The position numbers were made by a program, and so were the translations under genes. 64,000 nucleotides of DNA from an uncultured Desulfovibrio sp. (GTDB lineage: Bacteria > Desulfobacterota > Desulfovibrionia > Desulfovibrionales > Desulfovibrionaceae): the NCBI GenBank assembly GCA_913063155.1, contig CAJXYU010000003.1, positions 372,001 through 436,000 of the forward strand. Direction: 5' to 3'. The number at the start of each line of letters is the position of its first letter. Position 1 is the first letter of the stretch. Shown one piece after another: positions 15,646-23,321 of the stretch. Below the pieces are notes generated by a model. That model was not told where the DNA came from. It made no database searches and worked only from the letters and a program-made list of their open reading frames with translations.

Positions 15646-16353
15646 ATGAATTTTAGAAAAATGATCCTCGCCAGCGTCACAGCAGTTTTCTTGATCATCC
15701 CTGTACAAGCAAGCGCTTACTTCGACACCTTTTTTGGTGAGGACCTCTACCCGGACGGTTCCGTAACCGGAGCAACCGAGTCCTGGGCGGCTTCTCAATC
15801 CTTCCGCTCCGATTTGACCAATGTGGGCGTCTTGGATTTCGAATCCCACAAGCCGGGAACCAGCGATTCGCTTTCCTTCGACCTCGGCGCGGTCGGCTCC
15901 GGCACCATGACCGGTTCCATGGCAGTGAACAACGTCGCGGATGACGGACGTTTCGCCATTTCCGGAACCAACTACCTGGAGGTCAAGAGCGGGGAAGACT
16001 TGGTCATCAACCTTTCGGGCAACGTGAATGCATTCGGCTTCTGGGGAACCGACATAAGCGAGTTCTTCAGCCAAATCACCGTGACCCTTTCCAACGGCGA
16101 AGAATACTCCGTTCCCCATAGTCTCCTTGGCGGCAGCGGCAGCGCCATGTTCTGGGGCATCATCGACACGGAAAACCTGATTGAATCCATCACAATCTCC
16201 AGTTGGGGACTTGGCTGGCAGACACACGGCTTAGACGACTTCTACTTCGGCAATATGGACCCGGTGGTCGCCACACCGGAGCCCTCAACGTTCGCCCTTC
16301 TCGGACTGAGCCTGCTTGGATTGGCCGTCTTCCGAAAGAAGATCAGAAAATAG
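15646..16353 (+). CDS. PEP-CTERM sorting-domain protein (copy 1 of a tandem pair)
   Basis: 235 residues; ATG at 15646 with AAAAGGAG upstream. A signal peptide ends near QASA (about 22), and the C-terminus has the PEP-CTERM tail: PEPSTFALLGL, a hydrophobic helix and RKKIRK. The tail directs sorting by exosortase to the envelope or extracellular matrix. The middle resembles other PEP-CTERM proteins with an AFGFWGTD-type segment. The downstream neighbour is a clear paralogue. No exosortase or glycosyltransferase genes are in the window. Confidence 0.88.
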   Translation: MNFRKMILASVTAVFLIIPVQASAYFDTFFGEDLYPDGSVTGATESWAASQSFRSDLTNVGVLDFESHKPGTSDSLSFDLGAVGSGTMTGSMAVNNVADDGRFAISGTNYLEVKSGEDLVINLSGNVNAFGFWGTDISEFFSQITVTLSNGEEYSVPHSLLGGSGSAMFWGIIDTENLIESITISSWGLGWQTHGLDDFYFGNMDPVVATPEPSTFALLGLSLLGLAVFRKKIRK

Positions 16354-16380
16354 CCTTTCTTTTTCGCAAGCAGAAAAAGG

Positions 16381-16412
16381 CTGGCAGGGAACACCTTGCC
16401 GGTCCTTTTTTT
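16381..16412 (+). terminator. Terminator after first PEP-CTERM gene
   Basis: Stem CTGGCAGGG / CCTTGCCGG followed by TCCTTTTTTT. Its sequence resembles the terminator after the second copy (17310-17352), supporting duplication of the whole unit. Confidence 0.8.
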
Positions 16413-16585
16413 GCCCTGCGGAAGCCCCCCTGTAAAAATACTCCTGCCGCCTGTCGGGCGGCTTTACAGTCTTCCTGCGGCCCGCAGGCATGACGAAGTG
16501 CGGTAACCATTGTCTACCATTATGGAATGCTTCCTTGGCACAAAGTTTGTTTGTTCCTAACGAAAACAAAAAACAGGAGTGCCCC

Positions 16586-17290
16586 ATGAAGCTGTACAAA
16601 TCCCTGGCCCTTTCGGCTCTTGTGGCTTTGGTGCTGGTAATGCCCATGCAGGCCAGCGCATACTTCAACACCTTTTTCGGCGAGGATCTTTATCCCGGCG
16701 GGTCCGTAGCGGGAGCCACCAATTCCCAGGCGGCCGCCAATGCCTTTTATGCCCAATTGACCGGAGTGGGTGTCGAGACCTTCGATTCCTATTCACCGGG
16801 CACCACCGCGCCCCTGGCGGTCAGCTTCGGCACGGCCGGCACCGCCACCCTCAGCGGATCCGGGATCGTGGAAACCGATACGAGTTATGGACGATTTCCC
16901 ATCTCCGGAAGAAACTTCTGGGAAGTGAACAGCGGCAACAACTTCCTCATCACCTTCTCCGCCAACGTGGCCGCGTTCGGCTTTTGGGGAACGGATATGG
17001 GCGACTTCAGCAACCAGCTCGTCCTGTCGCTTTCCAACGGCAACGTCTACAATATCCCGCACACCATTTCAGCCCCCAGCGGCAGCGCGCTGTTCTGGGG
17101 CATCATTGACACGGGCAATCTATTCGGTTCTCTGACCATCTCCAACACCGGGACCGGCGGCGACGTTTTCGGATTCGACGACTTCACCATCGGTTCCCGA
17201 CAGCAGGTGGTGCCGGAGCCCTCCACGTTCATGCTCCTCGGCCTGAGTCTGCTGGGGCTGATGGCCTTGCGCAGTAAATTCAGAAAATAG
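16586..17290 (+). CDS. PEP-CTERM sorting-domain protein (copy 2 of a tandem pair)
   Basis: 234 residues; ATG at 16586 with CAGGAG upstream. It has a signal peptide ending at QASA and the same start of the mature protein (AYF-x-TFFGEDLYP), the same AFGFWGTD segment, FWGIIDT near the end, and a C-terminal PEPSTFMLLGL tail with a basic end. It is a paralogue of the gene just upstream, and the similarity continues into the 3' untranslated region and terminator. Likely surface-exposed matrix or envelope protein; molecular function unknown. Confidence 0.88.
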   Translation: MKLYKSLALSALVALVLVMPMQASAYFNTFFGEDLYPGGSVAGATNSQAAANAFYAQLTGVGVETFDSYSPGTTAPLAVSFGTAGTATLSGSGIVETDTSYGRFPISGRNFWEVNSGNNFLITFSANVAAFGFWGTDMGDFSNQLVLSLSNGNVYNIPHTISAPSGSALFWGIIDTGNLFGSLTISNTGTGGDVFGFDDFTIGSRQQVVPEPSTFMLLGLSLLGLMALRSKFRK

Positions 17291-17309
17291 CCTTTCTTCC
17301 TCACAAACA

Positions 17310-17352
17310 AAACGAGACCGGCAAGGGAGTTCCCTGCCGGTCTCGTTTTTTG
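17310..17352 (+). terminator. Terminator after second PEP-CTERM gene
   Basis: AACGAGACCGGCAAGGGA pairs with TCCCTGCCGGTCTCG and runs into TTTTTT; a strong, nearly perfect stem. Confidence 0.92.
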
Positions 17353-17410
17353 TCTTGCTGCGGCCCGCCGAGCTTCCCATCTCCTCCCCCGACAAGAACC
17401 CTTGACGCAC

Positions 17411-17440
17411 TTGTCACGGTTTCGACACCCACCGTATCGT
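17411..17440 (+). promoter_or_regulatory. Candidate promoter of the lacI-ABC operon
   Basis: TTGTCA (17411-17416) and TATCGT (17435-17440) are separated by 18 nt. The first operator begins at 17441, directly downstream, where a bound repressor would block transcription. Confidence 0.45.
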
Positions 17441-17452
17441 GGAACCGGTTAC
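17441..17452. promoter_or_regulatory. LacI-type operator, site A
   Basis: GGAACCGGTTAC; it shares the core AACCGGTT with site B at 17518-17531. LacI-family operators commonly have a central CG in an even palindrome. Confidence 0.6.
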
Positions 17453-17517
17453 ACAACTCTCCATGCTCGGCCGACAGGTGCTTCCGTGCGAATCGGCCCC
17501 CTTTTTTTCAACCTTGA

Positions 17518-17531
17518 TGTAACCGGTTACA
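17518..17531. promoter_or_regulatory. LacI-type operator, site B
   Basis: TGTAACCGGTTACA is a perfect 14-bp palindrome that ends 4 bp before the regulator's ATG. Two sites 77 bp apart fit repression by a looping tetramer or cooperative dimers and imply autoregulation. Confidence 0.7.
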
Positions 17532-17535
17532 CAGT

Positions 17536-18540
17536 ATGGCAACCATCAGAGATGTAGCTAGAATTGCAGAAGTTTCCATAGCAAGCGTTTCGCGCTTCAT
17601 CAACGCGCCCGAAAAAGTCCGTCAGAAAACCAGGGAAAAGATCCGAACGGCCATGGACCAGTGCGGCTACCGCTTCAACTACGCAGCCAAAGTTCTTTCC
17701 ACCCGGCGCACCCAAACCATCGGGCTGGTGATTCCGACCATCACCAACACGGTTTTCGCGGAATCCACCCGGGGGCTGCAGGACGAAGCCACCCTCCGGG
17801 GGTATCAGGTGCTCATGGTCAATGCGGACTACGATCCGGCCGCCGAAGGCAGACTTATCCGGCACCTCCTGGAAAGACAGGTGGACGCCCTGGTCATGAC
17901 CGTATCCAATCCCATGGGAACCATCGCCGGACTGGCGGACGCCATCAACGTGCCGGCGGTCTTCCTGTTCAGCACCCTGCCCGACGCACCGGTATCCAAT
18001 GTGGGCATAAACAACGAACGGGGTGGCTACGACGCCACGGCCCACCTAGCGGACCTCGGCCACGAACGCATCGCCATGCTGGCCGGACGTTTCGTCTCCT
18101 CGGACCGAAGCAGGCACCGCTACGAAGGATACCGCCGCTGCCTGGAGGAAAGGGGGTTGGAGCACGACCCGGCCCTGGTGGTGGAAACTCCCTTCGGCCT
18201 GGAGCACTGCCGTGAGGGCGTGGCCAGGCTCATGGATACGCCCAACCCGCCGACCGCAATCTTCGCTTCCAACGACCTCATGGCCATCGGCGCCATGGGC
18301 GAGCTGCGCTCCTTCGGCCTGTCCGTGCCGCAGGATATTTCCGTCGTCGGTTTCGACGATGTGACCATGGCCTCTTATGTAGCGCCCCGGCTGACCACCA
18401 TCCGCCAGCCCGTCTATGAAATGGGCAGACGCGCCGCGCAGATGGCCATCGGCGCCCTGAGTCAGAACAACGGCGAACCCCGCCGCCTGATTCTGGATCA
18501 CGAGTTGGTTGTCAGGGAGTCCACCGCTTCCCTTCGCTGA
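17536..18540 (+). CDS. LacI-family transcriptional regulator
   Basis: 334 residues. The helix-turn-helix [19 protein letters not shown] (3-21) and hinge helix [10 protein letters not shown] (about 50-59) are followed by a periplasmic-binding-protein-like effector domain ending in the usual [10 protein letters not shown] and LTTIRQP segments. No ribosome-binding site is visible because an operator lies just before the ATG; the ATG choice rests on the family N-terminus. The downstream ABC transporter genes follow on the same strand, so this is probably their repressor, induced by the imported compound. Confidence 0.93.
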   Translation: MATIRDVARIAEVSIASVSRFINAPEKVRQKTREKIRTAMDQCGYRFNYAAKVLSTRRTQTIGLVIPTITNTVFAESTRGLQDEATLRGYQVLMVNADYDPAAEGRLIRHLLERQVDALVMTVSNPMGTIAGLADAINVPAVFLFSTLPDAPVSNVGINNERGGYDATAHLADLGHERIAMLAGRFVSSDRSRHRYEGYRRCLEERGLEHDPALVVETPFGLEHCREGVARLMDTPNPPTAIFASNDLMAIGAMGELRSFGLSVPQDISVVGFDDVTMASYVAPRLTTIRQPVYEMGRRAAQMAIGALSQNNGEPRRLILDHELVVRESTASLR

Positions 18541-18610
18541 CTTGAGCGGGGTCGGTAAAGGGGGGCTCCCTGTTTCCATACAGAATACCCGCCAACCTTA
18601 GGAGAAAACA

Positions 18611-19618
18611 ATGAAACGTGTCGTCTTGCTGCTCACCCTGGCCCTGACGGTCCTGCTGGGGGCCGGAACGGCTCACGCCGACGGGACAGCCATCTGCTAC
18701 AACTGTCCTCCGGAATGGGCCGACTGGGCAACCCAGCTCAAAACCATCGCCAAGGAACTGGGCATCCGCATGCCCCACGACAACAAGAACTCGGGGCAGA
18801 CCCTTTCCCAGCTCATCGCGGAAAAGGACAATCCTGTGGCCGACGTGGCCTACTACGGCGTATCCTTCGGCATCAAGGCCAAGGAAAAAGGCGTTGTGGC
18901 TCCCTACAAACCCGCCCATTGGGACGAAATCCCGGACGGCCTCAAAGACCCGGACGGTTACTGGTTCACCATTCATTCCGGAACCATCGGCTTCTTCGTC
19001 AACAAGGACGCCCTGGAGGGCAATCCCGTGCCCCGCTCATGGAAGGATCTGCTTGATCCCCGCTACAAGGGCATGATCGGTTACCTGGATCCCACCTCCG
19101 CATTCGTGGGCTATGCCTCGGCCACCGCGGTCAACAAGGCCATGGGCGGCAGCCTGGGCAACTTCACGCCCGGCATCAATTACCTGAAAAAGCTGCGGAA
19201 AAACGACCCCATCGTGCCCAAGCAGACCTCCTACGCCCGTGTGCTTTCCGGCGAAATCCCCATCCTCCTCGACTACGACTTCAACGCCTACCGCGCCAAG
19301 TACAAGGACAAGGCCAACGTCGAGTTCGTCATTCCCGAGGAAGGGACCATCATCGTGCCCTACGTCATGAGCCTGGTGAAGAACTGCCCGCACCCCGAGT
19401 TCGGCAAGCAGGTCCTCGACTTCATCATGAGCGACAAGGGACAGGCCGTGTGGGCCAACGCCTACCTCAAACCCATCCGTCCCTCGGCCCTGAGCAAGGA
19501 AGTGGCCGCCAAGTTCCTGCCGGAATCCGAATACGCTCGTGCCGAGCCCATCGACTACGGCAAGATGGGCCAGGTTCAGGACACCTTCCGTGACCGCTAC
19601 CGTACGGAAGTGCGCTAG
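18611..19618 (+). CDS. ABC transporter periplasmic substrate-binding protein
   Basis: 335 residues with signal peptide (cleavage near AHA, about 23). It belongs to the type-1 extracellular solute-binding proteins used for iron, polyamine, thiamine and phosphonate importers: it has GFFVNKDAL, PRSWKDLLDPRYKG and the late FIMSDKGQAVWAN segment. A CYNC pair near the mature N-terminus is unusual and may form a disulfide. GGAGAAAAC precedes the ATG. A strong hairpin (19638-19662) separates it from the permease genes, a common way to keep the binding protein in excess. Substrate unknown. Confidence 0.9.
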   Translation: MKRVVLLLTLALTVLLGAGTAHADGTAICYNCPPEWADWATQLKTIAKELGIRMPHDNKNSGQTLSQLIAEKDNPVADVAYYGVSFGIKAKEKGVVAPYKPAHWDEIPDGLKDPDGYWFTIHSGTIGFFVNKDALEGNPVPRSWKDLLDPRYKGMIGYLDPTSAFVGYASATAVNKAMGGSLGNFTPGINYLKKLRKNDPIVPKQTSYARVLSGEIPILLDYDFNAYRAKYKDKANVEFVIPEEGTIIVPYVMSLVKNCPHPEFGKQVLDFIMSDKGQAVWANAYLKPIRPSALSKEVAAKFLPESEYARAEPIDYGKMGQVQDTFRDRYRTEVR

Positions 19619-19637
19619 CGTTTTCCTTCCATAAGAC

Positions 19638-19662
19638 CGGAGCGGGGCAATGCCCCGCTCCG
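19638..19662 (+). other. Intercistronic hairpin after the binding-protein gene
   Basis: CGGAGCGGGGCA pairs perfectly with TGCCCCGCTCCG with almost no loop, and no T tract follows. Typical of a 3' stability element that gives higher levels of binding protein than of permease. Confidence 0.7.
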
Positions 19663-19676
19663 CAAAGGATCAGACA

Positions 19677-20498
19677 ATGCCTTTTACGAACAAGCGCCGG
19701 GCCGCTCTCATGGGACTGCCCATGGGAGCCGTGCTCCTGGCCTTTTTCCTCCTGCCCATGGCCCGCCTCATCCTCGAGACCGGCTCTGAAGGCGGCCTGC
19801 GGCTTTATTGGGACGCGCTGACCAGCGCCAGATACGCCACAAGCCTTTTCTATACCACCGCCCTGTCCGCGGCAGTCACCCTGGTCTCCCTGGCTCTCTC
19901 CGGCGTCGTGGGCGTGTTCCTGGCCCGCAACACCTTCCCCGGGAAGCGCCTGCTGGTGTCCATGCTCACCTTTCCCCTGGCCTTTCCCGGTGTGGTGGTG
20001 GGCTTCATGGTCATCCTCTGGGCCGGACGCCAAGGGCTCCTCGGCCAGCTGACCAAGGCTCTCACGGGCGACAAAATCGTGCTGGCCTATTCCATGACCG
20101 GACTTTTCCTTGGATACCTCTATTTCTCCATCCCCCGTGTGGTCACGGCGGTCATGGCCGCCGCGAAGAAGATCGACAGGGAGTTGGAAGAGGCCGCACG
20201 CTCCCTGGGCGCTTCGCCCCGACTCGTGATCAGGGACGTGATCATCCCCGCCCTGACGCCGGCTTTCATCTCTTCCGGGGCCATCTGCTTCGCCACCTCC
20301 ATGGGCGCGTTCGGCACGGCCTTCACCCTGGCCACGAACATCGACGTGCTGCCCATCACCATCTATACGGAGTTCACCCTTTCAGCCAACATCGGCATGG
20401 CCGCCTGCCTCTCGGTAATTCTCGGGACCATCACCTGGGCGACGCTCTTTGCCGCGCGCATCGTGGCCCGCGAAGACAGCATAGGAGCGGCGGGATGA
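19677..20498 (+). CDS. ABC transporter permease (first subunit)
   Basis: 273 residues and six membrane helices. The start at 19677 is chosen because AAAGGAT precedes it; an upstream in-frame Met at 19650 lies in the hairpin. The conserved EAA loop is visible as ELEEAARSLGASPRLVIRDV near 180-199, the contact for the ATPase. Its TGA overlaps the ATG of the next gene (ATGA at 20495-20498), so translation is coupled. It belongs to the PotB/spermidine-like permease group. Confidence 0.92.
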   Translation: MPFTNKRRAALMGLPMGAVLLAFFLLPMARLILETGSEGGLRLYWDALTSARYATSLFYTTALSAAVTLVSLALSGVVGVFLARNTFPGKRLLVSMLTFPLAFPGVVVGFMVILWAGRQGLLGQLTKALTGDKIVLAYSMTGLFLGYLYFSIPRVVTAVMAAAKKIDRELEEAARSLGASPRLVIRDVIIPALTPAFISSGAICFATSMGAFGTAFTLATNIDVLPITIYTEFTLSANIGMAACLSVILGTITWATLFAARIVAREDSIGAAG

Positions 20499-22423
20499 AA
20501 AAACACGGCATGCTTTTCAACGCCCAGCTAATCCTGACCCTGGCCTGTTGCGCCTTTCTGATCATCCCGATCTGCCAGTCCGTGCTCACGGGGCTCTCGA
20601 CCAACGCCTTCAAAGGCGTATCCAGCGGACTGACACTGCGTTGGGTCGACGAAGTCTGGACCCTCTACAGCGACACCATCTTCCGCAGCCTGTTCATAGG
20701 ACTGGCCTGCTTGGCGGTCTGCCTCGCTGTCGGCGTGCCCGCAGCCTACTTCATGGTCCGCATGAAAAACCGCTGGACCAAAATGCTGGAGGAACTGTTG
20801 GTGCTTCCCCTGGCCATTCCCGGACTGGCCATCGCCCTGGGCATCCTGCTCTGCTACGGCGGTTTCACGGAATTCCGCATGAGCTGGCTCATCATCCTGG
20901 CCGGGCACGTCATCTTCTGCCTGCCCTTCATGGTCCGTTCCGTAGCCGCCGTCATGGCCATGGTGGACCTGGACGGACTGGAGGAAGGGGCTGCCAGCCT
21001 CGGGGCAGGCTTCGCACGGCGATTCATGAATGTCGTCGTGCCCAACGCCATGCCGGGCATCGTCTCGGGCGCGCTCATGGTCTTCACCCTCTCGGTGGGT
21101 GAATTCAACCTGACCTGGATGCTGCACACGCCCATGACCAAGACCCTGCCCGTGGGGCTGGCCGACAGCTACGCATCCATGCGCCTGGAGATAGGCTCGG
21201 CCTACACCATCTTCTTTTTCGCGCTCATCATTCCCCTGCTCACCGCCATGCAGTGGGTGGGCTCGCGAAGCATCGCCAACGTGTCGGCCGCGCAGAATGC
21301 CGACGATTCCATGGAGGAACAGACCATGACGACCGATATACGAAGGCACGAAGGCAGGGGCGTGCCGGTGCGGCTGCGCGACTGCGGCAAGACCTTCCCG
21401 GACGGAACCCTGGCGCTCAAGCCCTTCGACCTGACCATCGAAGCGGGACAGACCGTGGTGCTTCTCGGCCCCTCGGGCTGCGGCAAGACCACCACCCTGC
21501 GCATCATCGCCGGACTGGAGACGCCCGATGCGGGCGGTCGGGTGTTCTTCGGCGACGACGACGTCACCGGCGTGCCCATTGAAAAGCGCAATGTGGGCAT
21601 GGTCTTCCAGAGCTATGCCCTGTTCCCCAACATGACCGTGGCCCGCAACATCGAATACGGCCTGCGCGTCCGGGGCGACGATGACGCCAGACGCACCGGC
21701 CGCGTCCGGGAAATGCTGCGGATGATGCGCATAGAACATCTGGCGGACCGAAGAATCAGCCAGCTTTCCGGCGGCCAACGCCAACGCGTGGCCCTGGCCC
21801 GCGCCATTGCCGTGCGCCCCCGTGTCCTGCTGCTGGACGAACCCCTCACGGCTCTGGATGCCAAACTGCGGGACAGCCTCCGCGAGGAGATCGACACCCT
21901 GCTCAAACGCCTGGGCATCACCGCCGTGTACGTGACCCACGACCAGAGCGAGGCCATGGCCCTGGGCGACGTGGTCGTGGTCATGAAAAACGGCGAGGTG
22001 GCCCAGCAGGGCAGCCCGCGCGATATTTACTTCAAACCGGAGAACGGGTTTGTGGCCGACTTCATCGGCACGGTGAACACAGTGCAGTGCAAGGTGAACG
22101 GCGACAGACTGCTCCTCCCCGGCGGCCGGGAACTCTCGGGCGACTCCATCATCCCCCCGAAAACACCAGAAGGTTCACGGGCCATACTGCTCTTCCGGCC
22201 CGAGGCCGCTGAAATGAACTCCGACGGCCACGGCCTGCTCAGAGGCGAAGTTCTTTCTTCCTGCTTTCTGGGAGACCGCAACCGCCTGCGCGTGCGCCTT
22301 CCGGACGACTCCATCTGCACCTTGGACGCTCCGGGGCGCCAGAGCTTTCACACCGGGAAAACCGTCTCCTTCGATGTGCCCCACCATTCCTTCCGCCTGC
22401 TGTCCGAGGAGGAATCATGCTGA
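20495..22423 (+). CDS. Permease-ATPase fusion of an ABC importer
   Basis: 642 residues in one uninterrupted frame. Residues 1-262 are a six-helix permease with the EAA loop DGLEEGAASLGAG near 165-177. From about 278 follows a complete ATPase: Walker A GPSGCGKTT near 325-333, Q-loop MVFQSYALFPNM, signature LSGGQRQRVALARA, Walker B LLLDEPL, then the H-loop VTHD and a TOBE-like C-terminus. These are normally two genes. At the junction an ATG at 21326 follows GGAGG by 8 nt, so a free ATPase of about 365 residues could also be made from the same mRNA. The gene overlaps the next by 7 nt. Confidence 0.9.
   Translation: MKKHGMLFNAQLILTLACCAFLIIPICQSVLTGLSTNAFKGVSSGLTLRWVDEVWTLYSDTIFRSLFIGLACLAVCLAVGVPAAYFMVRMKNRWTKMLEELLVLPLAIPGLAIALGILLCYGGFTEFRMSWLIILAGHVIFCLPFMVRSVAAVMAMVDLDGLEEGAASLGAGFARRFMNVVVPNAMPGIVSGALMVFTLSVGEFNLTWMLHTPMTKTLPVGLADSYASMRLEIGSAYTIFFFALIIPLLTAMQWVGSRSIANVSAAQNADDSMEEQTMTTDIRRHEGRGVPVRLRDCGKTFPDGTLALKPFDLTIEAGQTVVLLGPSGCGKTTTLRIIAGLETPDAGGRVFFGDDDVTGVPIEKRNVGMVFQSYALFPNMTVARNIEYGLRVRGDDDARRTGRVREMLRMMRIEHLADRRISQLSGGQRQRVALARAIAVRPRVLLLDEPLTALDAKLRDSLREEIDTLLKRLGITAVYVTHDQSEAMALGDVVVVMKNGEVAQQGSPRDIYFKPENGFVADFIGTVNTVQCKVNGDRLLLPGGRELSGDSIIPPKTPEGSRAILLFRPEAAEMNSDGHGLLRGEVLSSCFLGDRNRLRVRLPDDSICTLDAPGRQSFHTGKTVSFDVPHHSFRLLSEEESC
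21313..21328 (+). promoter_or_regulatory. Internal ribosome-binding site and start for a free ATPase
   Basis: GGAGG at 21313-21317 is 8 nt from an in-frame ATG at 21326-21328, and the protein beginning there is the standard length and start of a PotA-like ATPase. The spacing is near ideal, so internal initiation inside the fused gene is plausible. Confidence 0.6.
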
Positions 22424-23253
22424 TCGCCCAGATCTCAGACTGCCATGTAACGGCTTCGGGCACGGCCTATGCGCAGGCCCTGACCACCGAAGCCCTGGAG
22501 AATGCGGTACGCCATCTCAACCTCATGGCGCCAGAACCGGACATCGTGCTGGTCACCGGCGACATCGCGGACGCAGGTAGAAAAGAGGAATATGAGAAGG
22601 CGGCTTCCATCCTGAACCGGCTCAAAGCGCCCTACCTGCTGACGCCGGGCAACCACGATCACCGCGCCAGACTGCGGGCGGCCTTCCCGGACCACGGTTA
22701 TCTGTATGCGGAACACCAGAATGCGCCCATCCGTTATTCCATAGACGCCATGCCCGTGCGGCTGGTCGGACTGGACTCCACCCGGCCGGGCGAACACGGC
22801 GGCGGCCTGGATCGCGATGACCTGCACTGGCTGGAGAACTCCCTGCAAGATGACAGGCCGGCCCTGGTGTTCATGCACCACCCACCCTTCGGCGTGGGCA
22901 TCGGCAATATGGATGCCGAACCCTTTGCCAACGCACACGAGTTTGAAACAATCCTCAACGGCGCGCCCCACGTGCTGCGCCTGTGTTGCGGTCACATGCA
23001 CCGGGCCGTGCAGCGCGGCTTCGGCGGGCGCAACGCCTGCATCGCCCCTTCCACCGGGCTGCAGCTGGAACTGAACCTGACTTCGGGCGCCCCTTCCAGA
23101 TTTATGCTCGAACCGGGCGGACTGGCCCTGCACTATCTGGATGAACGCAATTGGGAGCCCCTGGAAATGGTGACCCATTTCGGGCTTATCCCCGGATGCG
23201 GCCATTCATTTGCCGGGCCATACCCTTTCTTCGACGTGGTATCCCCTGTTTAG
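22417..23253 (+). CDS. Metallophosphoesterase (class III phosphodiesterase, CpdA/GpdQ-like)
   Basis: 278 residues, cytosolic. Metal-binding motifs appear in order: D8-C-H10, GDIAD near 46-50, GNHDH near 76-80, HHPP near 151 and GHMH near 194-197. This is the pattern of cyclic-nucleotide and glycerophosphodiester phosphodiesterases. It overlaps the ATPase gene by 7 nt, so it belongs to the importer operon and probably hydrolyses the imported compound, making a phosphodiester substrate for the transporter likely (inference). A bidirectional terminator closes the operon at 23262-23304. Confidence 0.88.
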   Translation: MLIAQISDCHVTASGTAYAQALTTEALENAVRHLNLMAPEPDIVLVTGDIADAGRKEEYEKAASILNRLKAPYLLTPGNHDHRARLRAAFPDHGYLYAEHQNAPIRYSIDAMPVRLVGLDSTRPGEHGGGLDRDDLHWLENSLQDDRPALVFMHHPPFGVGIGNMDAEPFANAHEFETILNGAPHVLRLCCGHMHRAVQRGFGGRNACIAPSTGLQLELNLTSGAPSRFMLEPGGLALHYLDERNWEPLEMVTHFGLIPGCGHSFAGPYPFFDVVSPV

Positions 23254-23261
23254 GCGCCCCG

Positions 23262-23304
23262 AAAATAAAGACCGGCGGGAAATTATCCCGCCGGTCTTTA
23301 TTTT
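23262..23304. terminator. Bidirectional terminator
   Basis: AAAATAAAGACCGGCGGGA and TCCCGCCGGTCTTTATTTT are perfectly complementary around AATTA. It sits between convergent genes (phosphodiesterase and chemoreceptor). Confidence 0.95.
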
Positions 23305-23321
23305 CGAATTCGCACCAATGT

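Noticed and set aside
15140..17400. Integrated element at the tRNA-Pro 3' end
   Set aside because: No integrase gene and no direct repeat of the tRNA 3' end was found downstream through 17,400.
17411..17440. A second copy of the LacI operator before the binding-protein gene
   Set aside because: The 70-bp gap at 18541-18610 has no AACCGGTT core, so I assign no separate operator there.
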